64,000 nucleotides of DNA from Actinoplanes palleronii (GTDB lineage Bacteria; Actinomycetota; Actinomycetes; Mycobacteriales; Micromonosporaceae), in contig NZ_BOMS01000051.1 in the NCBI RefSeq assembly GCF_016862315.1, positions 1 to 64,000 of the forward strand. Reading direction: 5' to 3'. Position 1 is the first letter of the stretch. Each line of letters starts with the position of its first letter. Made by a program: the position numbers and the translations under genes. The notes under the pieces are model-generated. The model was not told where the DNA came from. It did no database searches and worked only from the letters and a program-made list of their open reading frames with translations. Of this stretch, positions 26,709 through 35,234 are shown piece after piece.

Positions 26709-26914
26709 GGGTCCTCCCGACCGCCGCTGCCGACGGCTTTTGGACGTCGGTCGCTGACCTTAACCGTGCCACATCAGTCGGTGTGAACGCATCCGGCATT
26801 GACCCGAAAAACCCTACGACGGCGCTGCCTGAAGGGTCGATGACCGGTTCGGATGGTTTTCCGGACGCCTTGTCACTGGATTTCCGGACTGGAGGTGGGT
26901 GCCGGCAACGTGCC

Positions 26915-28603
26915 CTAGTCGGAGGAGGTTGAAACCGAGGCCGCGGTGCTCGTCTCGGCATCGTCCGACTTGGTCGCGTCAGCCGTCTTCGAGGTGGTCT
27001 GCGCGGCGCTCGCCGAGGTGGTGGTGGCCTCCGGCGCCGAGGTCGTCGTCTCGACCGGGTCGGGCGTCTTCGACGGCGTGGCCGACGGGGTGCTCGACGG
27101 CGTGGTGGCCGACGGCTGGGTCGACGGCGTGGTGGTCGACGGGTTGGCGCTGGGGCTCGAGCTGGAACCGCTCGGCTTGGGCGTCGGCGACGTGGTGACC
27201 GGCGGCTTGCTCGTCGAGGAGGTTGACGGGCTCGGCGTCTTGGTGGTGGCCGACGGCTTCGGCGTAGCGGTCTTGGTCGGGGTGCCGGTGGCCGGCTCCT
27301 CCGCGTCGGGCGAGCCGAGCGGCACCTCGCTGGCCCCGCCCTCGACCGAGCCGAAGACCCGGGTGGCCTGGAACAGGCGGCTCCACCGGACCGGGACGAG
27401 ACGCACGTTCAGCCCGGTGCGCGGGGCCTCGACCATCATGCCGTCGCCGGCGTACATGGCCACGTGGTGGATGCCGGTCCAGCTGTTGGAGTAGCTGAAG
27501 AACAGCAGGTCACCGGGGAGCAGGGAATACCGGTCGACGACCTTGTTGCGGGTCTGCCAGTACTGGTCGCGGGAGACGCGGACCAGCGGGAAGTTCACCG
27601 TGTGGTAAGCCGCGTACATCAGGCCGGAGCAGTCGAACTGGTCCGGGCCCTCCTCGGACCACACATACGGGTCGCCGCGCTGGGCCAGCGCGTACTGCAG
27701 CGCCTGGACCGCCCGCGGGTCGGCACCCTGACCGTTCGTCGAGCCGGACAGGTAATCCGTGCCGAGCGCCTGGTCGGCCGCGCTCGCCGCGCTCTCGGCG
27801 GCGGTCAGCTCGGCGCGGTGCGCGTTCTCCAGCTTCTGCTGGGCGGCCTGCTTCCGGATGAGCTGGGCGTTCATCTTCGTGTACTGCGCGGCCAGGTCGT
27901 TCCACTTGGCGGTGGTGGTGATCTGCTCGTCGAGCGCGATCTGCGTGCCGATCTGCGCGGCCTCGAGCCGGCTGGCCGATGAGTCGTCGGTCGGGGTCTC
28001 GCCGCGCTGCAGGCGGGCCAACTGGTCCAGGCCGAGCAGGCCGGAGTCGAGCGCTCCCGGCGGGGCGGCGGCGGCCTGCTGCATCGCCAGGCCGGCGGCG
28101 GCGACCGCGTCGGTCTGCGCGTCACCGAGGTTGGTCTGCGCGTCGGTGACCTTCTGCAGCGCCGTGGTGACCTGGGTCTGCGCGAGGTCGCGCTCGGCCT
28201 TCAGCTTGAGCAGCTGGTCGCCGAGCTGGTCGACCGCGATGCGACCCTTCTCGATCTGCTGCAGGACCGGGCTCGTGGCGGAGCCGGGGATCGCGGAGGT
28301 GGTGGTCGTGCTGATCGGGGTGCCGGGCAGCACCAGGGTGCCGAGCGCGGTGGGGCGCGAGCCGGCGTCGGGCACACCCGCGGCGATCACCTGGCCGCCG
28401 GCCGGCAGGCCCGGAGCGGTCGGCTGGCCACCCACCGGAGTGGTCACCTGACCACCGGCTGGCACGGTCGGCGCGGCCATCGCCGGGATCGGCTGGAACA
28501 GTGCGGCGAGTGTGGCGGCGGCGGCCGCCGAGTACATGACGGGGCGGAGTCGCGCCTGCACGGATCGTGATGTTACTGATCCGTACCGCAGTGCCTTCGA
28601 CAT
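26915..28603 (-). CDS. Secreted NlpC/P60 peptidoglycan hydrolase with coiled-coil head and Ser/Thr/Pro tail
   Basis: The 562-residue protein starts at ATG 28603 behind GGGGAG. It has a signal peptide ending near PAMAAP, a region with coiled-coil character (about 100-280), and an NlpC/P60 domain with the catalytic Cys in QFDCSGLMYAAY (C325) and the catalytic His in GIHHVAMYAGDGMMVEAP. A C-terminal tail of about 130 residues is rich in Thr, Ser, Pro and Lys (TPTKTATPKPSATTKTPSPS). The enzyme would cut stem peptides in the wall; the coiled coil may hold it inactive or bind an activator, as in RipA-type proteins (inference). It is divergent from mqnE. Confidence 0.92.
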   Translation of the reverse strand: MSKALRYGSVTSRSVQARLRPVMYSAAAAATLAALFQPIPAMAAPTVPAGGQVTTPVGGQPTAPGLPAGGQVIAAGVPDAGSRPTALGTLVLPGTPISTTTTSAIPGSATSPVLQQIEKGRIAVDQLGDQLLKLKAERDLAQTQVTTALQKVTDAQTNLGDAQTDAVAAAGLAMQQAAAAPPGALDSGLLGLDQLARLQRGETPTDDSSASRLEAAQIGTQIALDEQITTTAKWNDLAAQYTKMNAQLIRKQAAQQKLENAHRAELTAAESAASAADQALGTDYLSGSTNGQGADPRAVQALQYALAQRGDPYVWSEEGPDQFDCSGLMYAAYHTVNFPLVRVSRDQYWQTRNKVVDRYSLLPGDLLFFSYSNSWTGIHHVAMYAGDGMMVEAPRTGLNVRLVPVRWSRLFQATRVFGSVEGGASEVPLGSPDAEEPATGTPTKTATPKPSATTKTPSPSTSSTSKPPVTTSPTPKPSGSSSSPSANPSTTTPSTQPSATTPSSTPSATPSKTPDPVETTTSAPEATTTSASAAQTTSKTADATKSDDAETSTAASVSTSSD

Positions 28604-28857
28604 GAGCTCCCCATCCGCGACGGCCGGCGACCATCGCTAGTCGTTCCTAAAGGTTCATACCGCAGGCGGAGCACCGCTGTCGATCGAAAGAAGATGAAAG
28701 GACCCTGAGAATTTCTCGACTTACCCGGGTGCGGAGATTTTCTACCTGGTGAGAGCGATCTGCCGCACGGTGTGGCGTGACACCTCGCCGCCTGTCGCCG
28801 TACTGGTTGTCAGAGCCGGGACGTAGTCTCGACGGCGACGACGGGAAAGGGGCGCAC

Positions 28858-30027
28858 ATGGATGCCGGACTGAAGCGTGACCTCGAGGCGAAGGTCTACG
28901 CGGGCGAGCGGCTCAGCCGTGAGGACGGCATCGCGCTCTACGAGAGTGACGACCTGACCTGGCTCGGCCGGTTGGCTCATCACAAGCGCACCGAGATGAA
29001 CGGTGACCGGGTGATGTTCAACGTCAACCGCCACCTGAACCTGACGAACGTCTGCTCGGCCAGTTGTGCGTACTGCTCCTTCCAGCGCAAGCCGGGCGAG
29101 AAGGACGCGTACACGATGCGCATCGACGAGGCGGTCGCCAAGGCCAAGGAGATGGAGGACGAGCAGCTCACCGAGCTGCACATCGTCAACGGCCTGCACC
29201 CGTCCCTGCCCTGGCGCTATTACCCCAAGGTGCTGCGCGAGCTGAAAGCCGCGCTGCCGAACGTCAAGCTCAAGTGCTTCACCGCCACCGAGGTGCAGTG
29301 GTTCGAGAAGATCAGCGGCCTTCCGGCCAGCGAGATCCTCGACGAGCTGATGGACGCCGGGCTGGAGTCGCTGACCGGCGGCGGCGCCGAGATCTTCGAC
29401 TGGGAGGTCCGGCAGCACATCGTCGACCACAACTGCCACTGGGAAGACTGGTCGCGCATCCACCGGCTGGCCCACGAAAAGGGCATGAAGACGCCGGCCA
29501 CGATGCTCTACGGCCACATCGAGGAGCCCCGGCACCGGGTCGACCACGTGATGCGCCTGCGCGAGCTGCAGGACGAGACCGGTGGCTTCGCGGTCTTCAT
29601 CCCGCTGCGCTACCAGCACGACTTCGTCGACTCCCAGGACGGCAAGGTCCGCAACCGGATCCAGGAACGCACCACGATGGCGGCACCGGCCGAGTCGTTG
29701 AAGACGTTCGCGGTCTCCCGGCTGATGTTCGACAACGTGCCGCACCTGAAGAACTTCTGGGTCATGCACGGCCTGTCGGTGGCGCAGCTGTCGCTCAACT
29801 TCGGCGCCGACGACCTGGACGGCTCGGTGGTCGAATACAAGATCACCCACGACGCCGACTCGTACGGCACGCCCAGCACCATGCACCGCGACGACCTGCT
29901 CAACCTCATCTGGGACGCCGGTTTCCAGCCGGTCGAGCGCAACACGCGTTACGAGGTCGTCCGGGAGTACGAGAAGCCGATCAGCCTGGCCGAGCGGCGC
30001 AGCGAGCCGCAGAAGGTCTGGGCCTAG
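28858..30027 (+). CDS. mqnE: Aminodeoxyfutalosine synthase, radical SAM
   Basis: The 389-residue product from ATG 28858 (behind AAAGGGGC) has the radical SAM cluster CSASCAYCSFQRKPGEKDAYT, the GNGLHP-like segment HIVNGLHPSLPW, and MqnE features such as GLESLTGGGAEIFDWEVR and FIPLRYQHDF. MqnE joins 3-[(1-carboxyvinyl)oxy]benzoate with SAM to give aminofutalosine, the second step of the futalosine menaquinone pathway after MqnA. The upstream frame to 28777 is not used. Two small membrane protein genes follow closely. Confidence 0.95.
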   Translation: MDAGLKRDLEAKVYAGERLSREDGIALYESDDLTWLGRLAHHKRTEMNGDRVMFNVNRHLNLTNVCSASCAYCSFQRKPGEKDAYTMRIDEAVAKAKEMEDEQLTELHIVNGLHPSLPWRYYPKVLRELKAALPNVKLKCFTATEVQWFEKISGLPASEILDELMDAGLESLTGGGAEIFDWEVRQHIVDHNCHWEDWSRIHRLAHEKGMKTPATMLYGHIEEPRHRVDHVMRLRELQDETGGFAVFIPLRYQHDFVDSQDGKVRNRIQERTTMAAPAESLKTFAVSRLMFDNVPHLKNFWVMHGLSVAQLSLNFGADDLDGSVVEYKITHDADSYGTPSTMHRDDLLNLIWDAGFQPVERNTRYEVVREYEKPISLAERRSEPQKVWA

Positions 30028-30036
30028 GGTGTTCTG

Positions 30037-30465
30037 ATGACCCAGCAGCCGAGCACAGGCCGTGGACTGCGGCGCGAACCCGTACCAGTGGCGAGCGTCG
30101 GCGACATGCTCGGCGCGGCGTTCGCCGGCCTGGTCGTCGGGATCGCGGTGGTGCTGGTCCTGGAGGGCATCCTGGCCCTGACCGGCGCCGCCGACTTCGG
30201 CGAGACGAACGGCTGGCTGATCGTGATCCTGCCGGTCTGGCTGTTCATCGAGCAGTTCCGGGCCGAGGGCTACGGTGCCGACCGGGTGGTCGTGGCGCTG
30301 CTCGGCATCGGGTTCGGCGCGGCCCTCGGGATGACCGTCGCCGGTCTGCTCGCCGACTACACCCCGAACCTGGTGAGCGGCGGGTCCGGCGCGGTGACCG
30401 GTACGGTCGTGTACTGCTTCGTCTGGTTCTACGGCCTGCGCTGGCTTCGTCAGCGGTCCGGCTGA
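30037..30465 (+). CDS. Small multipass membrane protein of unknown function
   Basis: The 142-residue protein has a short polar head and about four membrane segments (GAAFAGLVVGIAVVLVLEGIL, WLIVILPVWLFIEQF, VVVALLGIGFGAALGMTVAGLL, VTGTVVYCFVWFYGLRWL). It begins 9 bp after mqnE and ends 12 bp before the DUF4229 gene, so it is probably in that operon. I recognise no family, but a role linked to membrane or quinone metabolism is possible from context. Confidence 0.75.
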   Translation: MTQQPSTGRGLRREPVPVASVGDMLGAAFAGLVVGIAVVLVLEGILALTGAADFGETNGWLIVILPVWLFIEQFRAEGYGADRVVVALLGIGFGAALGMTVAGLLADYTPNLVSGGSGAVTGTVVYCFVWFYGLRWLRQRSG

Positions 30466-30477
30466 GGGAGATAAATC

Positions 30478-30981
30478 ATGAGTCCCGCCATCAAATACAC
30501 GTTGGGCCGGCTCGGCCTGTTCGTGGTGGTGTTCGCCGCGCTCTTTCCGCTGCCGCTGAACATCCTGGTCAAAGCGATGATCGCGTTCGTCGCCTCGGCC
30601 GGTTTCTCGTTCATCCTGCTGCGCAAGTGGCGCAACGAGATGGCCGAGCACCTCGGCTCGGTGGTCGAGCGCCGCACCGCGGAGAAGCAGCGCCTGCGCT
30701 CCGCCCTGGCCGGCGACGACGACGCCGTCGCAGCCGGTGACCGCGTCGCCGCCGCCGACGCCTCGACCCCTGCGCCGACAGAAGAGAAGACGGCGCCGAC
30801 AGAAGTGAAGACGACGCAGGCAGAGAAGACGGCGCCGGCAGAAGTGAAGACGGTGCCGGCAGGGGAGAAGACGGCGTTGGCAGAGGAGAAGACGGCCACG
30901 GCCGCCGGGAGCACGGACACTGACGTGGCCGCTGCCACCGGTGAGCTGAAGTCCGAGACCAAGAGCGACGCCGGCAAGTAG
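30478..30981 (+). CDS. DUF4229 membrane protein
   Basis: The 167-residue protein has two membrane segments near its start (RLGLFVVVFAALFPLPLNILV, MIAFVASAGFSFILL) followed by KWRNEMAEHLGSVVERRTAEKQRLR, which is the usual DUF4229 pattern. The C-terminal half is Ala/Glu/Thr/Lys low complexity with repeated EEKTAP and EVKT units. It starts at ATG 30478 behind GAGGGAG. DUF4229 genes often sit beside mqnE in actinobacteria, but no function is known. Confidence 0.82.
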   Translation: MSPAIKYTLGRLGLFVVVFAALFPLPLNILVKAMIAFVASAGFSFILLRKWRNEMAEHLGSVVERRTAEKQRLRSALAGDDDAVAAGDRVAAADASTPAPTEEKTAPTEVKTTQAEKTAPAEVKTVPAGEKTALAEEKTATAAGSTDTDVAAATGELKSETKSDAGK

Positions 30982-30993
30982 TCCGGGGACCTC

Positions 30994-31914
30994 ATGAAAC
31001 GCGCGCTTCTCGCCGCCGCCACCGCGGCGGCCCTGCTGCTCACCGGGTGCGGTGGCGACAAGGATTCCGGGACGCCCAGCACCCGGCCGTCGGCGGGGGA
31101 GAGCTTCACGGCCGGGGCGCTGACCCTCGAGCAGCGCCCCGAGAAGATCGTCTCGCTGAGCCCGGTGGCCACCGAGATGCTCTTCGCGATCGGCGCCGGT
31201 CCGCAGGTCACCGCAGTCGACGACCAGTCGAACTACCCGGCCGACGCGCCCCGGACCGACCTCTCCGGCTTCAAGCCGAACGCCGAGGCGATCGCGGCCA
31301 AGGATCCCGACCTGGTGGTGCTCTCCGACGACGCCGACCAGATCGTCGCCCAGCTCGGCAAGCTGAAGATCCCGGTGTTCCGGACCCCGGCGGCCACCTC
31401 CCTGACCGATACGTATCTCGAGATCAAGGACCTGGGCTCGCTGACCGGGCACAGCGGCGAGGCCGTCCAGGTCACCTCGGCGATGCAGACCGGCATCGAG
31501 CAGATCGTGGCGTCGGTGCCGGCCCGGGCAAAACCGGTCAGCTACTTCTACGAGCTCGGCCCTGAGCTGTACTCGGCCACCTCGAAGACGTTCATCGGCA
31601 GCGTCTTCCAGCTGTTCGGGATGACTAACGTGGCCGACGCCGCCGACGCGGACGGCAGCAAGGGCGGGTACCCGCAACTCTCCGCGGAGAGCCTCGTCGC
31701 GTCGAACCCGGACACCGTCTTCCTGGCCGACACCAAGTGCTGCCAGCAGTCCGCCGCGACGGTCACGGCGCGTAAGGGCTGGGCGTCGATCACGGCGGTG
31801 CGCACGGGCCAGATCTATCCGCTCGACGATGACATCGCGTCGCGCTGGGGCCCCCGTACCGTCGATCTGGTCCAAGCCGTGGCCGACGCGGTCCGCAAGG
31901 TTCCGGCTTCATGA
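30994..31914 (+). CDS. Substrate-binding lipoprotein of a BtuF/FecB-type ABC importer
   Basis: The 306-residue product has a lipoprotein signal with lipobox LLTGC and the two lobes of a helical-backbone binding protein: RPEKIVSLSPVATEMLFAIGAG and later FGMTNVADAADADG and PDTVFLADTKCCQQS. This class binds cobalamin, ferric siderophores or haem. A CC pair in the C-lobe is unusual. The stop overlaps the permease ATG. No cobalamin riboswitch or Fur/DtxR-like box was evident, so the substrate is undecided. Confidence 0.88.
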   Translation: MKRALLAAATAAALLLTGCGGDKDSGTPSTRPSAGESFTAGALTLEQRPEKIVSLSPVATEMLFAIGAGPQVTAVDDQSNYPADAPRTDLSGFKPNAEAIAAKDPDLVVLSDDADQIVAQLGKLKIPVFRTPAATSLTDTYLEIKDLGSLTGHSGEAVQVTSAMQTGIEQIVASVPARAKPVSYFYELGPELYSATSKTFIGSVFQLFGMTNVADAADADGSKGGYPQLSAESLVASNPDTVFLADTKCCQQSAATVTARKGWASITAVRTGQIYPLDDDIASRWGPRTVDLVQAVADAVRKVPAS

Positions 31915-32954
31915 GGCCGGCCGGGCTGCGCCCGGCCTGGTTCGCGGGTGGCGTGCTGGCCGTGCTGGTCGCGGTCACCGCCGGCCTCGCCTTCGGCTCG
32001 GTCCCGCTGCCGCCCGGCGGTGTCGCGGTCGAGCTGCTCAACCTGATTCCCGGGGTCCGCCTGCACAGCGGTCTCACCGAGCGTGAGGTCGCGATCCTGC
32101 TCGAACTGCGCCTGCCCCGGGTGGTGCTCGGCCTGGTGGTCGGCGCGATGCTGTCCCTGGCCGGCGCCGCCTACCAGGGTGCGTTCCGCAATCCGCTCGC
32201 CGATCCGCACCTGCTCGGCGTCGCCGCCGGCGCCGGGCTCGGCGTGACCGCGGTGATCGTGCTGCGGCCGGCCACGGACGCGGCGGCCGGGCTGCCGATC
32301 GGGGTGCCACTTGCCGCTTTTGTCGGCGCCCTGGTCGCGGTCGCACTGACCTGGGTGCTGGGTGCGGCCGGTGGGCGGGATCGGTCACCGTCGGCGCTGA
32401 TCCTGGCCGGGGTCGCGGTCTCCGCGTTCCTCGCCGCGATGCAGACCTACCTGCTGCAACGGCACGTCGAGTCGCTGCGCGAGGTGTACTCCTGGCTGCT
32501 CGGCCGGCTGGGCACCGCGGGCTGGCACGACGTGCTGGTGGTGCTGCCGTACACGGTGGTGACCGCGGTGATCGTGCTGGCTCAGCGCCGCGAGCTGGAC
32601 GTGCTCACGGTCGGCGACGAGGAGGCGTCAAGTCTCGGCCTGCATCCGCAGCGCAGCCGCTACCTGCTGATCGTGGCCGCGTCGCTGGGCACCGCGGCGG
32701 CCGTCTCGGTCTCCGGCCTGATCGGGTTCGTCGGCATCATCGTTCCGCACACGTTGCGGATGCTGACCGGGCCGAGCTACCGCTCGCTGCTGCCGCTGTC
32801 GGTGCTCTTCGGCGCGGCGTTCCTGGCCCTGACCGACCTGCTGGCCCGGGTGGCGGGCGGCGCGGCGGAGATCCCGATCGGTGTGGTCACGGCGTTTCTC
32901 GGCGCGCCGTTCTTCATCCTGGTGCTGCGCACCAGCCGGTCGCTGACGACATGA
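31911..32954 (+). CDS. FecCD/BtuC-type ABC transporter permease
   Basis: The 347-residue polytopic protein has the family signature LRLPRVVLGLVVGAMLSLAGAAYQGAFRNPLADPHLLGVAAGAGLG shown across residues 63-107, LREVYSWLLGRLG, and the coupling-helix region GFVGIIVPHTLRML near the C-terminus. About ten helices are expected. It overlaps the genes on both sides by 4 bp (ATGA), so the three transporter genes form one unit. Substrate as for the binding protein: cobalamin, siderophore or haem. Confidence 0.92.
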   Translation: MRPAGLRPAWFAGGVLAVLVAVTAGLAFGSVPLPPGGVAVELLNLIPGVRLHSGLTEREVAILLELRLPRVVLGLVVGAMLSLAGAAYQGAFRNPLADPHLLGVAAGAGLGVTAVIVLRPATDAAAGLPIGVPLAAFVGALVAVALTWVLGAAGGRDRSPSALILAGVAVSAFLAAMQTYLLQRHVESLREVYSWLLGRLGTAGWHDVLVVLPYTVVTAVIVLAQRRELDVLTVGDEEASSLGLHPQRSRYLLIVAASLGTAAAVSVSGLIGFVGIIVPHTLRMLTGPSYRSLLPLSVLFGAAFLALTDLLARVAGGAAEIPIGVVTAFLGAPFFILVLRTSRSLTT

Positions 32955-33778
32955 CGTCCGCTCCCGGTCCGCTCTGCTCCGAGCCGACTTCTTCCGGTAC
33001 GGCGGCGGGCCCGGCCATCGAGGTCACCGATCTGACCGTACGACTGGACAGCGCCCTGATCGTCGACGCCGTCCACCTGACCGTCGCCGAGGGCGAGTGG
33101 GTGACCGTGATCGGCCCGAACGGCGCCGGCAAGTCCACCGCCCTGCGCGCCGTCGCGGGGCTCCTGCCGTTCCGCGGGTCGGTCCACCTGCACGGCCGCC
33201 CGGTCGACCGGCTGCACCGCCGGGATCGGGCCAAGGCGGTCGCGGTGGTCGTCCAGAACCCGGTCGTCCCACCCGCGATGACCGTTTTCGACTATGTGCT
33301 GCTGGGGCGTACCCCGTACGTTCCGGCGCTCGGCCGGGAGTCGGCCGCGGACCTCGCCGCCGTCGAGGCGGAGGTGACCGCCCTCGACCTGGTCCCGTTC
33401 GCCGGCCGCCGGCTGGACACCCTCTCCGGTGGCGAGCGGCAGCGGGTGTTCCTGGCCCGGGCGCTCGCCCAGGGCGCCCGGATCCTGCTGCTCGACGAGC
33501 CGACGAGCGCCCTGGACATCGGTCACCAGCAGGAGGTGCTCGAGCTGATCGACCGGCTGCGCGCCGAGCGGGGCCTGACCGTGCTCGCCACCATGCACGA
33601 CCTCTCCACGGCCGGCGAGTACGCGGACCGGATGGTGCTGCTGGCCGGCGGCCGGGTGGTCGCGGCCGGCACCCCCGTCGAGGTGCTCACCGAGGCGAAC
33701 CTGGCCGAGCACTACCGCGTCCGGGTCCGGGTGATCCCCGGCGACCACGGCCCCCTGATCGTCGCCGTCCGCTCCTGA
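32951..33778 (+). CDS. ABC transporter ATP-binding protein (BtuD/FecE type)
   Basis: The 275-residue ATPase has Walker A GPNGAGKST, the Q-loop VVVQNPVVPPAMTVFDYVL, signature LSGGERQRVFLARALAQ, Walker B ILLLDEPTSALD and the switch His in ATMHDLS. It overlaps the permease stop. A large nested hairpin follows 10 bp after the stop. Confidence 0.94.
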   Translation: MTSAPGPLCSEPTSSGTAAGPAIEVTDLTVRLDSALIVDAVHLTVAEGEWVTVIGPNGAGKSTALRAVAGLLPFRGSVHLHGRPVDRLHRRDRAKAVAVVVQNPVVPPAMTVFDYVLLGRTPYVPALGRESAADLAAVEAEVTALDLVPFAGRRLDTLSGGERQRVFLARALAQGARILLLDEPTSALDIGHQQEVLELIDRLRAERGLTVLATMHDLSTAGEYADRMVLLAGGRVVAAGTPVEVLTEANLAEHYRVRVRVIPGDHGPLIVAVRS

Positions 33779-33788
33779 CCCACGGTCT

Positions 33789-33846
33789 CCGGCTGGTCCT
33801 CAGAACTACCTCACGGCGCGGTGAGGCAGCCCTGAGGACCAGCCGG
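33789..33846. terminator. Nested hairpin between two convergent genes
   Basis: A perfect 15-bp inverted repeat (CCGGCTGGTCCTCAG at 33789-33803 and its complement at 33832-33846) encloses a second 6-bp hairpin (CCTCAC/GTGAGG, 33809-33826). It fills the gap between the ABC ATPase stop and the VOC gene stop and probably ends both transcripts. Confidence 0.82.
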
Positions 33847-33853
33847 GAAACCG

Positions 33854-34615
33854 CTACCGGCGGCCGGCGAGGATGGCGAAGGTGCCGCCCTGCGGGTCGG
33901 TGAGCACCGCGTAGCGTCCGATCGAGATCGTGGTCGGCGGTTGCACGATCCGCCCGCCCAGCGCGAACGCGTGCTCGGCCGCCACGTCACAGTCCCCGAC
34001 CGCGAGGTAGACCAGCCAGTACGGCGGCACGTCGTCCGCCCAGCCCTCGCCGACCATCGGCTGGATCCCGGCGACCGGCTGGCGCAGGTTGTCACAGAGC
34101 AGGTACGGCAGCCCGCCCACCTGCGCCTCCCGGAACGTCCACCCGAACACCGCGCCGTAGAAGTTCCGCGCCCCGTCCAGATCCCGGGTGTTCAGCTCGT
34201 TCCAGGTGAGCGCGCCGGGCACGTCGAACACCTCGGCGCCGCGCATCATGCCGGCCTCCCAGACGCTGAACGGCGCGCCCGACGGGTCCAGGAAAGCGGC
34301 CATCCGCCCCTGATCCATCACGTCGAACGGCGCCACCAGCACCTTGCCGCCGGCCGCCTCCACCCGGGCGGCGACCAGGTCGGCGTCGTCGGTCGCCAGA
34401 TACGTGCTCCACGCGGTCGGTTGTCCCTCGCCGAACAGCGGACCGGCGCCGGCCACTGGCAGCCCATTGAGGAGAAAGGTGGTATATCCCCCGAAGTCAT
34501 CGCCGGACACCTCAGCGGTCCAGCCGAACAGACTCGAGTAGAACCGGACAGCGGCGTCGAGGTCCGACGTCGCCAGATCCACCCAGTTGGGAACTCCAGG
34601 CGAGGGAACGGTCAT
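33854..34615 (-). CDS. Two-domain VOC (glyoxalase/bleomycin-resistance fold) protein
   Basis: From ATG 34615 (an upstream frame extends to 34642) the 253-residue product has two VOC modules: WVDLATSDLDAAVRFYSSLFGWT to FLDPSGAPFSVWE, and WNELNTRDLDGARNFYGAVFGWT to VLTDPQGGTFAIL. This double layout is typical of CFP32-like hydroxylase or resistance proteins in actinobacteria. Metal ligands and substrate cannot be assigned with certainty. It is convergent with the transporter operon and divergent from a GNAT gene. Confidence 0.87.
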   Translation of the reverse strand: MTVPSPGVPNWVDLATSDLDAAVRFYSSLFGWTAEVSGDDFGGYTTFLLNGLPVAGAGPLFGEGQPTAWSTYLATDDADLVAARVEAAGGKVLVAPFDVMDQGRMAAFLDPSGAPFSVWEAGMMRGAEVFDVPGALTWNELNTRDLDGARNFYGAVFGWTFREAQVGGLPYLLCDNLRQPVAGIQPMVGEGWADDVPPYWLVYLAVGDCDVAAEHAFALGGRIVQPPTTISIGRYAVLTDPQGGTFAILAGRR

Positions 34616-34719
34616 AGCCGCATGGTCGCATCCGGACACCATCGCCAGAACGAAACTGTCAGTCTTCTAGCCGAACCGGCGTCGCTCTGCGCACATCGCG
34701 ACGACCTAAGGTAACCGTC

Positions 34720-35145
34720 GTGGGAGAGCTGATCTTGCGAGTGGCCGAGAAGTCCGAGCTGGCCGCGGTGCTGGCGTTCTGGCAGGGTGCGGCGGAGAAC
34801 GACGGCCGGCCGGTGGACACCGCCGCGGCGGTGCAGGCGCTGGTCACGCGGGATCCGGAGGCGTTGATCCTGGCCGTCGACGGTGCCGAGATCGTGGGCA
34901 CGATCATTGCCGGGTGGGACGGCTGGCGGTGTCATCTGTACCGGCTCGCGGTCGCGCCGCGGCACCGCCGGGCCGGGGTCGGCGGCCGGCTGATCACCGC
35001 GGCCGAGGAGCGTTTCCGCAGCCTGGGCGGCACCCGCGCGGACGCCATGGTGCTCGACGCGAACGCGGGCGCGCACGGCATCTGGGCCCGGCACGGCTAT
35101 CACCCGCAGGCCGAGTGGTCCCGCTGGGTGAAGCCGCTGGTCTGA
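34720..35145 (+). CDS. GNAT family N-acetyltransferase
   Basis: The 141-residue protein has the acetyl-CoA binding stretch LYRLAVAPRHRRAGVGGRLI (RRAGVG loop) and the C-terminal GIWARHGYHPQAEWSRWVKPL. The start is GTG 34720. TAAGGT lies exactly 7 bp upstream and no Shine-Dalgarno is seen, so translation is probably from a leaderless mRNA. The acceptor substrate is unknown. Confidence 0.88.
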   Translation: MGELILRVAEKSELAAVLAFWQGAAENDGRPVDTAAAVQALVTRDPEALILAVDGAEIVGTIIAGWDGWRCHLYRLAVAPRHRRAGVGGRLITAAEERFRSLGGTRADAMVLDANAGAHGIWARHGYHPQAEWSRWVKPLV

Positions 35146-35234
35146 CCGTCGGCCACCGCGGGTCCACAAGGTGAGATGGAGACGCAACAGAAAAAGCTTC
35201 CGGACGGGCCTTCGAACGGCGAAGATGCTCGATC

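Noticed and set aside
28604..28857. Possible c-di-AMP (ydaO) riboswitch upstream of the NlpC/P60 gene
   Set aside because: Such riboswitches often precede cell-wall hydrolase genes in actinobacteria, but the conserved motif blocks could not be found here on the minus strand.
30982..30993. Cobalamin riboswitch ahead of the BtuFCD-type genes
   Set aside because: The gap to the preceding gene is only 12 bp and no B12-box-like sequence is seen in the neighbourhood.
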